A stretch of 64,000 nt of DNA from Lachnoanaerobaculum umeaense (GTDB taxonomy: Bacteria; Bacillota; Clostridia; Lachnospirales; Lachnospiraceae), in assembly GCF_003589745.1 (NCBI RefSeq), contig NZ_CP032364.1, forward strand, positions 1,178,001 to 1,242,000. The letters are read 5' to 3'. The notes beneath the pieces are model-generated. The model did no database searches and was not told where the DNA came from. It saw nothing but the letters and a program-made list of their open reading frames with translations. The translations under genes and the position numbers were made by a program. Shown here piece after piece: positions 9,198 to 18,413 of the stretch (its first letter is position 1; every line of letters starts with the position of its first letter).

Positions 9198-10320
9198 TTT
9201 AGAAAAAAAATTTCAGACTAAAGTGATCATAAATATTCTCTTTAGTCTGGTTATTTCTATTTTGATAGAAACATTAGTAGTAAGTAATATTCCTATATTT
9301 TCAAGTTTACATATAGTAAATAATAATAGCGATGCTCTTTTAGTGAGTGGAAATGGTAGTAGCCTGGTAATAGTACTGATTTTGGTGGTATTTGGAATCG
9401 GTATATTTACGTTGTCATTCTGGTTACTCCAGAGAAAATCATTTGTTTATATTGATGATATACTATACGCTATTAAGAAAATTTCATCAGGTGACTTGAA
9501 TACAAGTATTGAAGTAAAGGACGACAACGAATTTTCAGAGATAGCAGCAAGTATCAATAAGATGTCTGAGGAAATCAGAATATTAATGGAGAATGAAAGG
9601 CATAGTGAGAAATCTAAAAATGAGATGATTACAAATATCGCACATGACCTTAGGACACCTTTAACATCAATACTGGGATATCTTGATTTAATAAATAAAA
9701 GAGAATTATCAGAAGATACTAAGAAGGAATATTTAAATATAGTATATGAGAAGGCTAAGAAGCTTCAAGATCTTATTGAGAGTCTTTTTAGTTTTACTAA
9801 GACAAGTTCATCAAAGCTTGTATTAAAAGTAGATAAAATAGATATAATAAAACTTTTATGTCAACTTATGGAGGAGTTTTACCCTGATTTTGAGAATAAA
9901 GGTATTACTTGTAGCGTAAACACTAATATGGATTCATATATAATAGATGGAGATGGTACTTTATTGGCAAGATTGTTTGATAATTTGATAAATAATGCGA
10001 TAAAGTATGGTGCCGACGGAAAGAGAATAGATATAAAAATTACAGCTGAAAAGAAGTTGGTAAAAATTGCTGTAATAAACTATGGCAAGGTTATTCCACC
10101 GAGTGAATTACCTTTTATTTTTGATAAATTCTATAGAGTGGATCAGGCTAGAAATTCAAATACAGGTGGAACAGGACTTGGATTGGCAATAGCCAAAAAT
10201 ATAACTGAGCTGCACCATGGAGCAATTGAAGTAACCAGCGACTTAGGTGGAACTATATTCAATGTAATATTGCCAAAGGAGTTAGACGTTGAAAAAGAAA
10301 ATTTTAAAGGGGTTAAATAA
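9172..10320 (+). CDS. VanS-like sensor histidine kinase
   Basis: Membrane sensor kinase of 382 residues. Two transmembrane helices (about 19-41 and 64-87) enclose a short extracellular loop of about 20 residues, a small-loop design often found in kinases that sense membrane or envelope stress. Then come a HAMP-like linker, the H-box with H158 (NIAHDLRTPLTS), and the ATPase domain with N-box (LFDNLINNAIKYG) and GTGLGLAI. The start is GTG at 9172, or possibly TTG at 9175, inside the regulator's 3' end, so translation is coupled. Phosphorylates the preceding regulator by family rule. The signal is unknown. Confidence 0.9.
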   Translation: MLDIKLRDDLEKKFQTKVIINILFSLVISILIETLVVSNIPIFSSLHIVNNNSDALLVSGNGSSLVIVLILVVFGIGIFTLSFWLLQRKSFVYIDDILYAIKKISSGDLNTSIEVKDDNEFSEIAASINKMSEEIRILMENERHSEKSKNEMITNIAHDLRTPLTSILGYLDLINKRELSEDTKKEYLNIVYEKAKKLQDLIESLFSFTKTSSSKLVLKVDKIDIIKLLCQLMEEFYPDFENKGITCSVNTNMDSYIIDGDGTLLARLFDNLINNAIKYGADGKRIDIKITAEKKLVKIAVINYGKVIPPSELPFIFDKFYRVDQARNSNTGGTGLGLAIAKNITELHHGAIEVTSDLGGTIFNVILPKELDVEKENFKGVK

Positions 10321-12727
10321 AGTACTCTTAGTTTCGCTGATAGTATATTTATTATTGTCCGGCAGTATACCTATCAATACTTTTTCTGCAACAAAAGAAG
10401 ATGAGCACATAACTATAGATATAAGCTATGGCTATGGAAACATTGCAAAGGGAGGGAGATACCTCCCTATTCATGTGTTTTATAAGAATTTTGAAGATGA
10501 AAACTTTAGTGGAAAAGTATCTATTGAATTCAATGAGGCTGACAACAGAAAATATGCTTATGAGTATGATGTGAATCTTGAAGGAAAAGATAGTGTATTG
10601 TCTGATTACTATATTAAAATCAGTAATAAGGTCGACAATATTGTTGTAGTATTAAAGGATGAACAACAAGAGGAAATTATAAAAAAGGTTGTATCCCTAA
10701 ATATGGCTGCAAATCAATCGAAGATAATGTTAGGATTGCTCAGTGACAGCCAAGGTAGGTTAAATTATTTTAATAATGTGGCAATAAATTTTGGACTGCT
10801 CAGCTTAAATACTGTAAATCTGTCAGCAGGATCATTTCCAAAGTCAAGTTCAGGACTTGAACAGTTGGATATAATTATTATAAGTGATTTTAGAATTCGT
10901 GATTTATCTAATGAACAATCCAGAGCGTTGATGGATTGGGTAAAGCAGGGGGGTGTACTTATGATAGGAACCGGTACAAGGGCGGATGACACTATAGGAA
11001 GGTATGCACCTGAGCTGTTGGAGGATATATATGAGACACCGAGTATAAGAACTGTAAATTTCCTGCTTAATAATGAGATAAAGTCTGTTGATTTAGACAG
11101 TACATATATAAATTTACATGGTGGAAATGTAATAGTTTCAGACGATGAATTCCCACTGATAACCTCAGTTAACAAGCAAAAGGGAATTATAGCAGTAGCC
11201 GGATTTGATTTTTGTGATTTAAACCAATTTGCTATAGAAAACACACAATTTGCAAGGTATATAATATCAAATATTTTGGGGAATGAGAGAATAGAAGCGT
11301 TTTCAAATCAAAGTGAAACCCTAGATGACACCTTTCAGAATATAGAACCAATATTAAATTCATCTGAGATAAAAAAATTGCCTCCTATGACTATATATAC
11401 ATTAGTTTTTATTGCGTATATATTGCTTATCGGACCGATTTTATTTATATATTTAAGAGATTGTGGTTTGGCAATATACTATAGAAAAATTGTAGTACTT
11501 ATATCATTATTATTATTGGCAATGATTATAATATATAATGGTAGAACAAGGTTCTCTACAACATTTTATAACTATGTTACAGTATATGAAGCAGGTGATT
11601 CTGATGTATCAGAAACTACATATGTGAATCTTAGAAATCCATATAACAAGCCATATAATGTAGTAATAGATTCCAACTATTCAATAGTTCCTATTATAAG
11701 GAATAAGACAAATATTGATGAAAGAAGAGCGTTGGAAAAAAATACATCTGTAAATATTGATAATGCAGAATTAATAAAAGATATTTCTATAAAAAATGTT
11801 GGTGCATTCTCTTCAAATATTTGGAAGATGGATAAAACTATAGAAAATTTAAATAATGAAGGCTTTAGTGGGGATATAAATTTCTTTGATGGAAATTTGA
11901 GTGTAGAAATTACAAATAACTATAAGCATAAAGTAAAAAATACTACATTGCTTCTTTATGGTAAAATTGCAATGCTTGGAGATTTTGATGCAGGAGAAAC
12001 TAAAACTATAGAGAGTTGTGAGTTTTTGAATATTCCATTGACAAATTTTGATATTACTGCGAAGTTGATTACAGGTATGGAAGAAGTGAGTACTATAAAT
12101 CAAAATGGAAGTGTAAATGGAATGGACACAGAACAATATATGCAAAGGCTAAATGTGTCGAACTTTCTATCATTTTATATGATGGAGAATTCAAATGGAT
12201 ATACAGCCGATGCCAGAATTATTGCTTTTTCAGATACAGCATTATCAAGTCCAATCTTTTATAGTGATACTATGGAAGGAAGCGGATTGACATTGTTGAC
12301 ATCAGTAATTCCGGTAAACTCTATTGCCGATGGTGTAGTATATAGACAGTCACTTTTGAAGATGCCTTTGATTTTGAGTGGAGATTATTCGTATATAGAT
12401 AATGCTCTTAAAAGCAATCAGGCAACTGTACTGGAGTATTTTTTGGGAGATGATATAAATATTGGAGAAGTAAAATTTGAGCAAATATCAGAAGTATTTT
12501 CTAATCCCCAATACAGCGATAGATTGAAGACATTTAATGGGAATATTGCTCTATATAATTTTAAGACAGGAAACTTTGACTATGTTTCTAAAAATGAATT
12601 TTCTCTATTGGAACTTCTTACATATTTGTCAGATAATAATACTATGAGAGTAAGATATTCAAATATAGAAAATGGAGATTTGGAAACAGCATTACCAATG
12701 ATAAGTGTTTTAGGTGTGGAAAAATAG
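10289..12727 (+). CDS. Large exported membrane protein of an ABC-transporter cluster, function unknown
   Basis: Protein of 812 residues, translated from TTG at 10289; AAAGGAG (10276-10282) sits 6 bases upstream, which decides the start within the 3' end of the kinase gene. A signal or anchor helix (about 10-28) is followed by a beta-rich extracellular domain, then a glutamine-amidotransferase-like segment (about 150-330) containing QLDIIIISD and MDWVKQGGVLMIGTG, then two membrane helices (367-390 and 399-417) and a second extracellular beta-rich region to the end. No catalytic Cys-His-Glu triad is obvious in the amidotransferase-like part. Its stop abuts the ABC ATPase gene. It probably works with the ATPase and permease as an accessory subunit. 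Confidence 0.8.
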   Translation: MKKKILKGLNKVLLVSLIVYLLLSGSIPINTFSATKEDEHITIDISYGYGNIAKGGRYLPIHVFYKNFEDENFSGKVSIEFNEADNRKYAYEYDVNLEGKDSVLSDYYIKISNKVDNIVVVLKDEQQEEIIKKVVSLNMAANQSKIMLGLLSDSQGRLNYFNNVAINFGLLSLNTVNLSAGSFPKSSSGLEQLDIIIISDFRIRDLSNEQSRALMDWVKQGGVLMIGTGTRADDTIGRYAPELLEDIYETPSIRTVNFLLNNEIKSVDLDSTYINLHGGNVIVSDDEFPLITSVNKQKGIIAVAGFDFCDLNQFAIENTQFARYIISNILGNERIEAFSNQSETLDDTFQNIEPILNSSEIKKLPPMTIYTLVFIAYILLIGPILFIYLRDCGLAIYYRKIVVLISLLLLAMIIIYNGRTRFSTTFYNYVTVYEAGDSDVSETTYVNLRNPYNKPYNVVIDSNYSIVPIIRNKTNIDERRALEKNTSVNIDNAELIKDISIKNVGAFSSNIWKMDKTIENLNNEGFSGDINFFDGNLSVEITNNYKHKVKNTTLLLYGKIAMLGDFDAGETKTIESCEFLNIPLTNFDITAKLITGMEEVSTINQNGSVNGMDTEQYMQRLNVSNFLSFYMMENSNGYTADARIIAFSDTALSSPIFYSDTMEGSGLTLLTSVIPVNSIADGVVYRQSLLKMPLILSGDYSYIDNALKSNQATVLEYFLGDDINIGEVKFEQISEVFSNPQYSDRLKTFNGNIALYNFKTGNFDYVSKNEFSLLELLTYLSDNNTMRVRYSNIENGDLETALPMISVLGVEK

Positions 12728-13678
12728 ATGTTAGAAATAAAAAATATAGTTAAATCATATGGAAGACATAAAGCCTTGTCCAATCTTTGCTTGAAGATAC
12801 CGGCTGGTGCACTCTATGGTCTGGTAGGTCCAAACGGTGCCGGAAAAACAACGGCAATGAAGATTATTTCAGGTATTATATATCCTGATAGTGGAAATAT
12901 ATTTTTTAATAATATAAATATTTTTGAGGATAGAAAGGCACTAAAAGAAATAGTTGGATATGTTCCGGATGTATTGGGAATATATGATGATATGACAGTC
13001 TTTGAGTATATGATTTTCTTTGCTGCGGCATATGGATTTACAGGATATGTAGCAAGAAAAAAGTCCGAAATACTTTTAGAGCAGGTAGGAATGACTGAAA
13101 AGAAAGACTTTTATCTAAATGAGCTTTCAAGGGGAATGCAACAAAAACTCTGCGTTGCAAGAGCATTGATACATGATCCCGAACTTATTATTATGGATGA
13201 GCCTGCAAGTGGACTTGACCCCAGAGCAAGGTATGAACTAAAAGAACTCTTACAGGAACTTAATGCCGGTGGTAAGACAGTAATTCTTAGTTCACATATT
13301 TTGTCAGAGGTGTCTGAAATATGTACTGATATAGGCATTATAGATGGTGGTAAGATGGTTATATCAGGAAGTGTTGAAGATATATTAGAAAAGGTCGAGG
13401 GAGCTAATCCGATCAAGGTAAAAGTTTTAAACAATGAAAGTCTAGCACTTGAAATATTGAAAAATAATGAAAATGTTAGAATTTTATCTGTAGATAATGG
13501 CTATTTTATGGTATACTTTGAAGGTAAGAAGATAGATGAAGCTAAACTATTGGAAGAACTTGTAAAAAACAATGTACTTGTTAGTGAATTTATAAGAGAA
13601 CCGGGAAGTTTAGAATCATTCTTTATTAAAGTTACAAATCATTCCAATGAAAGTGTGATTTTTAGTAATGAATATTAA
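12728..13678 (+). CDS. ABC transporter ATP-binding protein (ABC-2 type exporter)
   Basis: Energises an ABC-2-type exporter. Walker A is GPNGAGKTT (about residues 34-42), the signature LSRGMQQKL, Walker B ELIIMDEPASGLDP and the H-loop SSHIL are all present, so it should be active. The C-terminal about 90 residues form the accessory region typical of this subgroup. The ATG directly follows the stop of the 812-residue protein with only a weak AGGTGTGG upstream, and its own 3' end overlaps the permease by 11 bases, so the set is tightly coupled. The substrate cannot be inferred; neighbours suggest an envelope or lipid-linked role. Confidence 0.92.
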   Translation: MLEIKNIVKSYGRHKALSNLCLKIPAGALYGLVGPNGAGKTTAMKIISGIIYPDSGNIFFNNINIFEDRKALKEIVGYVPDVLGIYDDMTVFEYMIFFAAAYGFTGYVARKKSEILLEQVGMTEKKDFYLNELSRGMQQKLCVARALIHDPELIIMDEPASGLDPRARYELKELLQELNAGGKTVILSSHILSEVSEICTDIGIIDGGKMVISGSVEDILEKVEGANPIKVKVLNNESLALEILKNNENVRILSVDNGYFMVYFEGKKIDEAKLLEELVKNNVLVSEFIREPGSLESFFIKVTNHSNESVIFSNEY

Positions 13679-14543
13679 TCCGATTTATGAAAGGGAACAT
13701 AGGGTAAGTACAAGAAGCTTAAAACTCTCCATGGCTATTTTGGTATTTAACTTTATTGTGGCTGCAGTTACACTTATAGAAATGAATGAAGTTGTGGATT
13801 ATGCCAGAAAAACATCAAGCATTGATTACGCTTCTTTTTTGCAAATATTTAAGATTGTGATATTCTTACCTGTGATTTTAATTATATTTGTAGTACCAAG
13901 TTTCATATCCGGTGTTATAAGTGATGAGAGGCAAAGAGGTACACTTGAAATACTTCTCACTACTAAGATGACTACAAAGAGTATTGTTTTTGGGAAATTT
14001 TTGAGTCTTTTTGCTTCAATAATGCTTATATTGGTATCACAATTACCTATAATTGCTATTCTATTTCTATACGGTGGAATAACTGTTTTGGATATTATAA
14101 AGCTTGTGATAAATTTTTTTGTATTTGTTGTTCTGATTATTTCAATGGGCATATTTTGTTCAAGTATAGCCAGAAAAACAAGTGTGGCAACGGTAATACT
14201 ATATTCTGCGGTGCTGGGACTGTTTATAGGTACTTTAGTATTATATTTTTTGGCAGCAAATTCATTCATAGCAGATGATAAAAATATTTTTGGTATTTAT
14301 TTTATTAAATTTAGCAAGTTTATTTTATTATTTAATCCTTTGGTTAGTATGGATTTTTTACTATCAAAGATTATGGGTGAAGACAGCTCAGACATATTGG
14401 TAAGCCTTTTTTGGTACGATAATTGGTTTTATATAAATATGTTTCTGGACTTAGTTCTATCAGGTATTTGTCTGGCATTATCTGTACTAAAAATAAAACC
14501 ACATGGTAAGACTAGGAGGAAGTATGGCAACAGTAATTTATAA
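13668..14543 (+). CDS. ABC-2 type permease
   Basis: Membrane subunit of 291 residues with six hydrophobic segments (about 17-37, 58-80, 108-132, 140-162, 172-200, 240-275). The ABC-2 hallmark is the region after helix 2 with GVISDERQRGTLEILLTTKM, matching permeases of the NatB/GldF-like exporters. It overlaps the ATPase by 11 bases and the zinc-ribbon gene by 20. Works with the preceding ATPase. Confidence 0.88.
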   Translation: MNINPIYEREHRVSTRSLKLSMAILVFNFIVAAVTLIEMNEVVDYARKTSSIDYASFLQIFKIVIFLPVILIIFVVPSFISGVISDERQRGTLEILLTTKMTTKSIVFGKFLSLFASIMLILVSQLPIIAILFLYGGITVLDIIKLVINFFVFVVLIISMGIFCSSIARKTSVATVILYSAVLGLFIGTLVLYFLAANSFIADDKNIFGIYFIKFSKFILLFNPLVSMDFLLSKIMGEDSSDILVSLFWYDNWFYINMFLDLVLSGICLALSVLKIKPHGKTRRKYGNSNL

Positions 14544-15792
14544 ATGTGAAAACTGTGGTGGTCCGGTAAAATATTCTGCTACATTAGGTAAGTTTAATTG
14601 TGAATATTGTAATACCGTGTATTCAGAAGAGGAAGTAAAGAGGCTGAGTCTCTTATCGCAGAGAGAAGACGTAATAGCAGACGGTGATGGAGAGTATCTC
14701 GAATATCATTGTCCAAGTTGCGGTGCTAATATTGTAACAGATGAGACTACAGTGGCTACAACTTGCTATTACTGTAATAATCCTATAGTAATGTCCGGAA
14801 AACTGGAAAGCTCACAGATGCCTACAAGAGTTATTCCATTTAAGGTGGATAAAGCTAGGGCATTGGAATCTTTTGATAATTGGATGAAGAAAAAGAAGTT
14901 TGTTCCAAAGAGCTTTTATAATGACAAGAAAGAGATTGAAGAGATCAATGGAGTATATTTTCCATATTGGCTATATAATACCAATGTATTTGTTGATTTA
15001 GATAGAGAGGGAAGTAGAACCTACACAAGAACTGAGGGTGACTATAGGGTAACCTATGAGAAACACTTTAGAATTATAAGAAAGGGCGATGTGGAGGTAA
15101 AGAATCTTCCAAAGTTGGCACTTGCAAAGTCAAATAAGGTATTGGTAGAATCTGTATATCCTTTTGATTTTAATAACGCTATAAATTTTGATTCCTCGTA
15201 TCTGAGTGGATTTGTAGCTGAAAAGAAGGATATAGAGAAGGAAGCACTTATGTCTTCAATAGAGGAAGATGTATACAAGTACTCTAAAAAAGTTGTCAGA
15301 GATTCTATGACTAATGAAAGTGTAAATATAATAAACAGTGATTTCAGCATTAAACCGGGAAAATTTGATTATGCTATGTTGCCGGTTTGGGCGATTTCTT
15401 ATAATGATAAAGAAAGTAATCAAAATTTTTTCTTTAGTGTAAATGGACAAACCGGTAAGGTGGTTGGTAAACTGCCTATAGATAAAAACAAATTGTATTT
15501 ATCAGGTCTTTTAGCTATAGTACCTATATTTGCAATAATTATTGCAATACTTAATTTCACCGGGAATTTACAAACAAGCAGTTTTCTTGTTACTTTGGTA
15601 GGAAGTATCGTAGCTTATATAATTTATATAACAAGAGTTATTTCTGAGTATAATATGACAAATTCAAGTGTTGTAAATAGAGGTGTAAACCAGATAGACT
15701 TTAATAATAACTATGCTGAGAAGATAGAGTATTGTAAAGATATTGACCTGGGCACAAGAACAATCAGCAGAACAAGAATAAATAGAAAGTAA
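14524..15792 (+). CDS. Membrane protein with two N-terminal zinc ribbons
   Basis: A 422-residue protein of a family often labelled 'TFIIB-type zinc ribbon-containing protein'; its function is not established. Two ribbons lie at the N-terminus (C8, C11, C26, C29 and C63, C66, C81, C84). A soluble region of about 220 residues follows, containing a repeated 'VIPFKVDK...YFPYWLY' type segment, then two transmembrane helices (about 325-347 and 353-378) and a short cytoplasmic tail. AGGAGGA (14514-14520) selects the ATG at 14524 over an earlier in-frame ATG at 14503. It is the last gene of the two-component/ABC set, overlapping the permease gene. Confidence 0.8.
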   Translation: MATVIYKCENCGGPVKYSATLGKFNCEYCNTVYSEEEVKRLSLLSQREDVIADGDGEYLEYHCPSCGANIVTDETTVATTCYYCNNPIVMSGKLESSQMPTRVIPFKVDKARALESFDNWMKKKKFVPKSFYNDKKEIEEINGVYFPYWLYNTNVFVDLDREGSRTYTRTEGDYRVTYEKHFRIIRKGDVEVKNLPKLALAKSNKVLVESVYPFDFNNAINFDSSYLSGFVAEKKDIEKEALMSSIEEDVYKYSKKVVRDSMTNESVNIINSDFSIKPGKFDYAMLPVWAISYNDKESNQNFFFSVNGQTGKVVGKLPIDKNKLYLSGLLAIVPIFAIIIAILNFTGNLQTSSFLVTLVGSIVAYIIYITRVISEYNMTNSSVVNRGVNQIDFNNNYAEKIEYCKDIDLGTRTISRTRINRK

Positions 15793-15837
15793 ATTCAGTA
15801 TTTAGTCACTTTGATAGACTATATTTTAAATATAAAC

Positions 15838-15866
15838 TTTATTATTTTTAATATATATGTTATAGT
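15838..15866 (+). promoter_or_regulatory. Candidate promoter for thrC (extended -10)
   Basis: TGTTATAGT (TG-N-TATAGT; -10 at 15861-15866) with a poor -35 (TTTATT at 15838-15843, 17-base spacing). Located in the 102-base gap before thrC. Confidence 0.35.
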
Positions 15867-15894
15867 TTAGACAATCTAGAAATAGGAGTTTAGA

Positions 15895-17394
15895 ATGGAA
15901 TTCATAAAGTATAAAAGTACCAGAGGCAAAGAGACCGGAGTCAATGCGTCAGAGGCTATTCTTAAAGGATTGGCAGATGATGGTGGCCTATTTATGCCTG
16001 AGAAATTTCCAAAGTTTGATTTTTCTTTGGAGGATTTAAAGGGGAAAAGATATCAGGAAGTTGCCTATGAGGTAATGAAACTTCTTTTAAGTGATTATAC
16101 AAAAGAAGAACTGATGGATTGTATAGAGAAAGCATATGATGAGAAGTTTGATACAGAGGAAATAGCTCCATTGGTAAAGGCGGAGGGGGCATATTTCTTG
16201 GAACTTTTCCACGGTGATACTATAGCATTTAAGGATATGGCACTTTCGATTTTGCCGCATCTACTGACAACCGCTGCTAAGAAGAATGGTATAAAAAATA
16301 AGATAGTTATTCTTACAGCTACAAGTGGAGATACAGGTAAGGCTGCAATGTCAGGATTTTGTGATGTAGAGGGTACAGGTATTATAGTATTTTATCCTAA
16401 GGACGGTGTCAGCAATGTACAGAGATTACAGATGGTGACACAAAAGGGTGATAATACAGATGTGGTTGCTATACATGGGAATTTTGATGATGCACAAAGT
16501 GGAGTAAAGAAAATATTTTCTGATAAAGAGTTCGCAAATAAACTTTCTGAAAATGGAATCCAACTCTCCAGTGCAAACTCTATAAATATAGGACGTCTGG
16601 TACCACAGATAGCTTATTATGTATATGCTTACGTTAAGTTATTAGAAAGTGGCAATATAGCTACAGGTGAAAAGATAAATGTATGTGTTCCTACAGGAAA
16701 TTTTGGTAATATACTTGCAGCATATATTGGAAAACAGATGGGGTTACCTATAGATAAGCTTATATGTGCATCAAATGAAAATAAAGTTTTGTTTGATTTC
16801 TTTGAAAATGGAGTTTATGATAGAAACCGTAAGTTTGTTTTAACATCATCACCGTCTATGGATATACTTATTTCAAGCAATCTGGAAAGATTGATCTATT
16901 TAAGTTGTGGAAGTGACGGAGAGTATGTTTCAAAGCTTATGAAGGATTTATCAGTAGGTGGAAAGTATGAAGTTACTGAAGCTATGAAGGAATTTATGAA
17001 AGACTTCATAGGCGGATTTGCTGATGAAAAGAAGAATTTTGAGGGTATAAAATCTCTGTATGACAGTACAGGTTATATTATAGATACACATACCGGAGTG
17101 GCATTTTCTGTATATGAGGATTATAAAAATGCTACAAAGGATATGACAAAGACAGTCATAGCATCCACAGCAAGTCCATATAAGTTTGCGGATAGTGTTC
17201 TTGAAGCAATATTTGGACAGAAGCAGGATATGGGAGATTTTGAAGTCATTGACAAATTGCATGAGATTGGAGCACCTGATATTCCTAGAGCTATCTTAGA
17301 GATAAAGGATGCAAAGATTCGACATACAAGAGAATGTGACAGTGCAGATATGCAAAAAGAAGTAGAAGATATTCTATTCAACAACAGGAGGTAG
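15895..17394 (+). CDS. thrC: Threonine synthase
   Basis: PLP enzyme converting O-phospho-L-homoserine to L-threonine. The 499-residue protein is the long type (as in E. coli and yeast), with N-terminal KYKSTRG and the PLP motif HGDTIAFKDMAL (Schiff-base lysine K113). ATSGDTGKAA and PTGNFGNILA are phosphate- and pyridine-binding loops. ATAGGAG precedes the ATG. It lies 2 bases upstream of fba and probably shares its transcript. Aspartate-semialdehyde dehydrogenase, earlier in the same pathway, is encoded separately at 25.9 kb. Confidence 0.95.
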   Translation: MEFIKYKSTRGKETGVNASEAILKGLADDGGLFMPEKFPKFDFSLEDLKGKRYQEVAYEVMKLLLSDYTKEELMDCIEKAYDEKFDTEEIAPLVKAEGAYFLELFHGDTIAFKDMALSILPHLLTTAAKKNGIKNKIVILTATSGDTGKAAMSGFCDVEGTGIIVFYPKDGVSNVQRLQMVTQKGDNTDVVAIHGNFDDAQSGVKKIFSDKEFANKLSENGIQLSSANSINIGRLVPQIAYYVYAYVKLLESGNIATGEKINVCVPTGNFGNILAAYIGKQMGLPIDKLICASNENKVLFDFFENGVYDRNRKFVLTSSPSMDILISSNLERLIYLSCGSDGEYVSKLMKDLSVGGKYEVTEAMKEFMKDFIGGFADEKKNFEGIKSLYDSTGYIIDTHTGVAFSVYEDYKNATKDMTKTVIASTASPYKFADSVLEAIFGQKQDMGDFEVIDKLHEIGAPDIPRAILEIKDAKIRHTRECDSADMQKEVEDILFNNRR

Positions 17395-17396
17395 AT

Positions 17397-18260
17397 ATGT
17401 TAGTATCAGCAAAAGAAATGCTTGATAAGGCAAAAGCCGGACATTACGCAGTAGGACATTTTAATATCAACAACTTAGAGTGGACAAAGTCTATATTGTC
17501 AGTAGCTCAGGAGATGAACTCTCCGGTTATCCTTGGAGTTTCTGAGGGTGCAGGAAAGTATATGACAGGTTACAAGACAGTAGCAGCGATGGTAAAGGCA
17601 ATGATAGAGGAGATGGGAATTACAGTTCCTGTAGCACTCCACCTTGACCATGGTTCATATGAGGGATGTAAGAAATGTATTGAAGCAGGATTTTCTTCAA
17701 TAATGTTTGACGGTTCTCATTTCTCAATCGAAGAGAATATTGAAAAGACAAAGGAGCTTGTAGATTTGGCACATGCAAATGGCATGTCTCTTGAAGCTGA
17801 GGTAGGCTCAATTGGTGGCGAGGAAGACGGTGTTGTAGGTGCAGGTGAGTTTGCAGATCCAAATGAGTGCAAGATGATTGCAGACCTTGGAGTAGATTTC
17901 CTTGCAGCAGGTATCGGTAATATCCATGGTAAGTATCCTGCAAATTGGCCGGGTCTTAACTTTGACGTTTTGGCAAAGGTACAGGAGCAGACAGGAAATC
18001 TTCCATTAGTTCTTCACGGTGGTACAGGCATTCCTGCAGATATGATTCAGGAAGCTATAAACCTTGGAGTATCAAAGATAAATGTTAATACAGAATGTCA
18101 GCTCTCATTTGCAGAGGCTACAAGAAAGTATATTGAAGCAGGAAAGGACCTTGAAGGTAAGGGATTTGACCCGAGAAAGCTTTTAGCACCGGGTGCTGAG
18201 GCTATCAAGGCTACTGTAAGAGAGAAGATAGAACTTTTCGGTTCAGCAAATAAGGCTTGA
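17397..18260 (+). CDS. fba: Class II fructose-1,6-bisphosphate aldolase
   Basis: Zinc-dependent glycolytic/gluconeogenic aldolase, 287 residues. Key residues visible are the catalytic Asp and first zinc ligand in LHLDHGS (D84, H85), HGKYP and VLHGGTGIP with the other zinc histidines, and a terminal glycine-rich phosphate loop. AGGAGG at 17386-17391 precedes the ATG by 5 bases. Codons are more selective than those of neighbours, as expected for a highly expressed glycolytic gene. The related gatY/kbaY tagatose aldolases are similar, so substrate is by best fit. Confidence 0.93.
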   Translation: MLVSAKEMLDKAKAGHYAVGHFNINNLEWTKSILSVAQEMNSPVILGVSEGAGKYMTGYKTVAAMVKAMIEEMGITVPVALHLDHGSYEGCKKCIEAGFSSIMFDGSHFSIEENIEKTKELVDLAHANGMSLEAEVGSIGGEEDGVVGAGEFADPNECKMIADLGVDFLAAGIGNIHGKYPANWPGLNFDVLAKVQEQTGNLPLVLHGGTGIPADMIQEAINLGVSKINVNTECQLSFAEATRKYIEAGKDLEGKGFDPRKLLAPGAEAIKATVREKIELFGSANKA

Positions 18261-18276
18261 TTGATGTAATTTAATG

Positions 18277-18303
18277 AGCAGTCACTAAGGTGGCTGCTTT
18301 TTT
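18277..18303 (+). terminator. Rho-independent terminator after fba
   Basis: 9-bp stem AGCAGTCAC/GTGGCTGCT (one G-U) with a 4-base loop and six T. Confidence 0.9.
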
Positions 18304-18358
18304 GTACAATAAAACCTTGATAAAAAATGCTATATTATATAAATTAATAATTCAATAT

Positions 18359-18386
18359 TTGACATTTAAAAAAAATGTGGTAAAGT
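18359..18386 (+). promoter_or_regulatory. Sigma-A promoter for rarA-rho
   Basis: Perfect TTGACA at 18359-18364, 16-base spacer, TAAAGT at 18381-18386. The start site would be about 20-25 bases before the rarA ATG region. Confidence 0.55.
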
Positions 18387-18413
18387 AATGATAACAACCT
18401 ATATGGAGTAAAA

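Noticed and set aside
10765..11244. 159-codon antisense frame opposite the 812-residue protein
   Set aside because: Same shadow composition, no ribosome site or motif.
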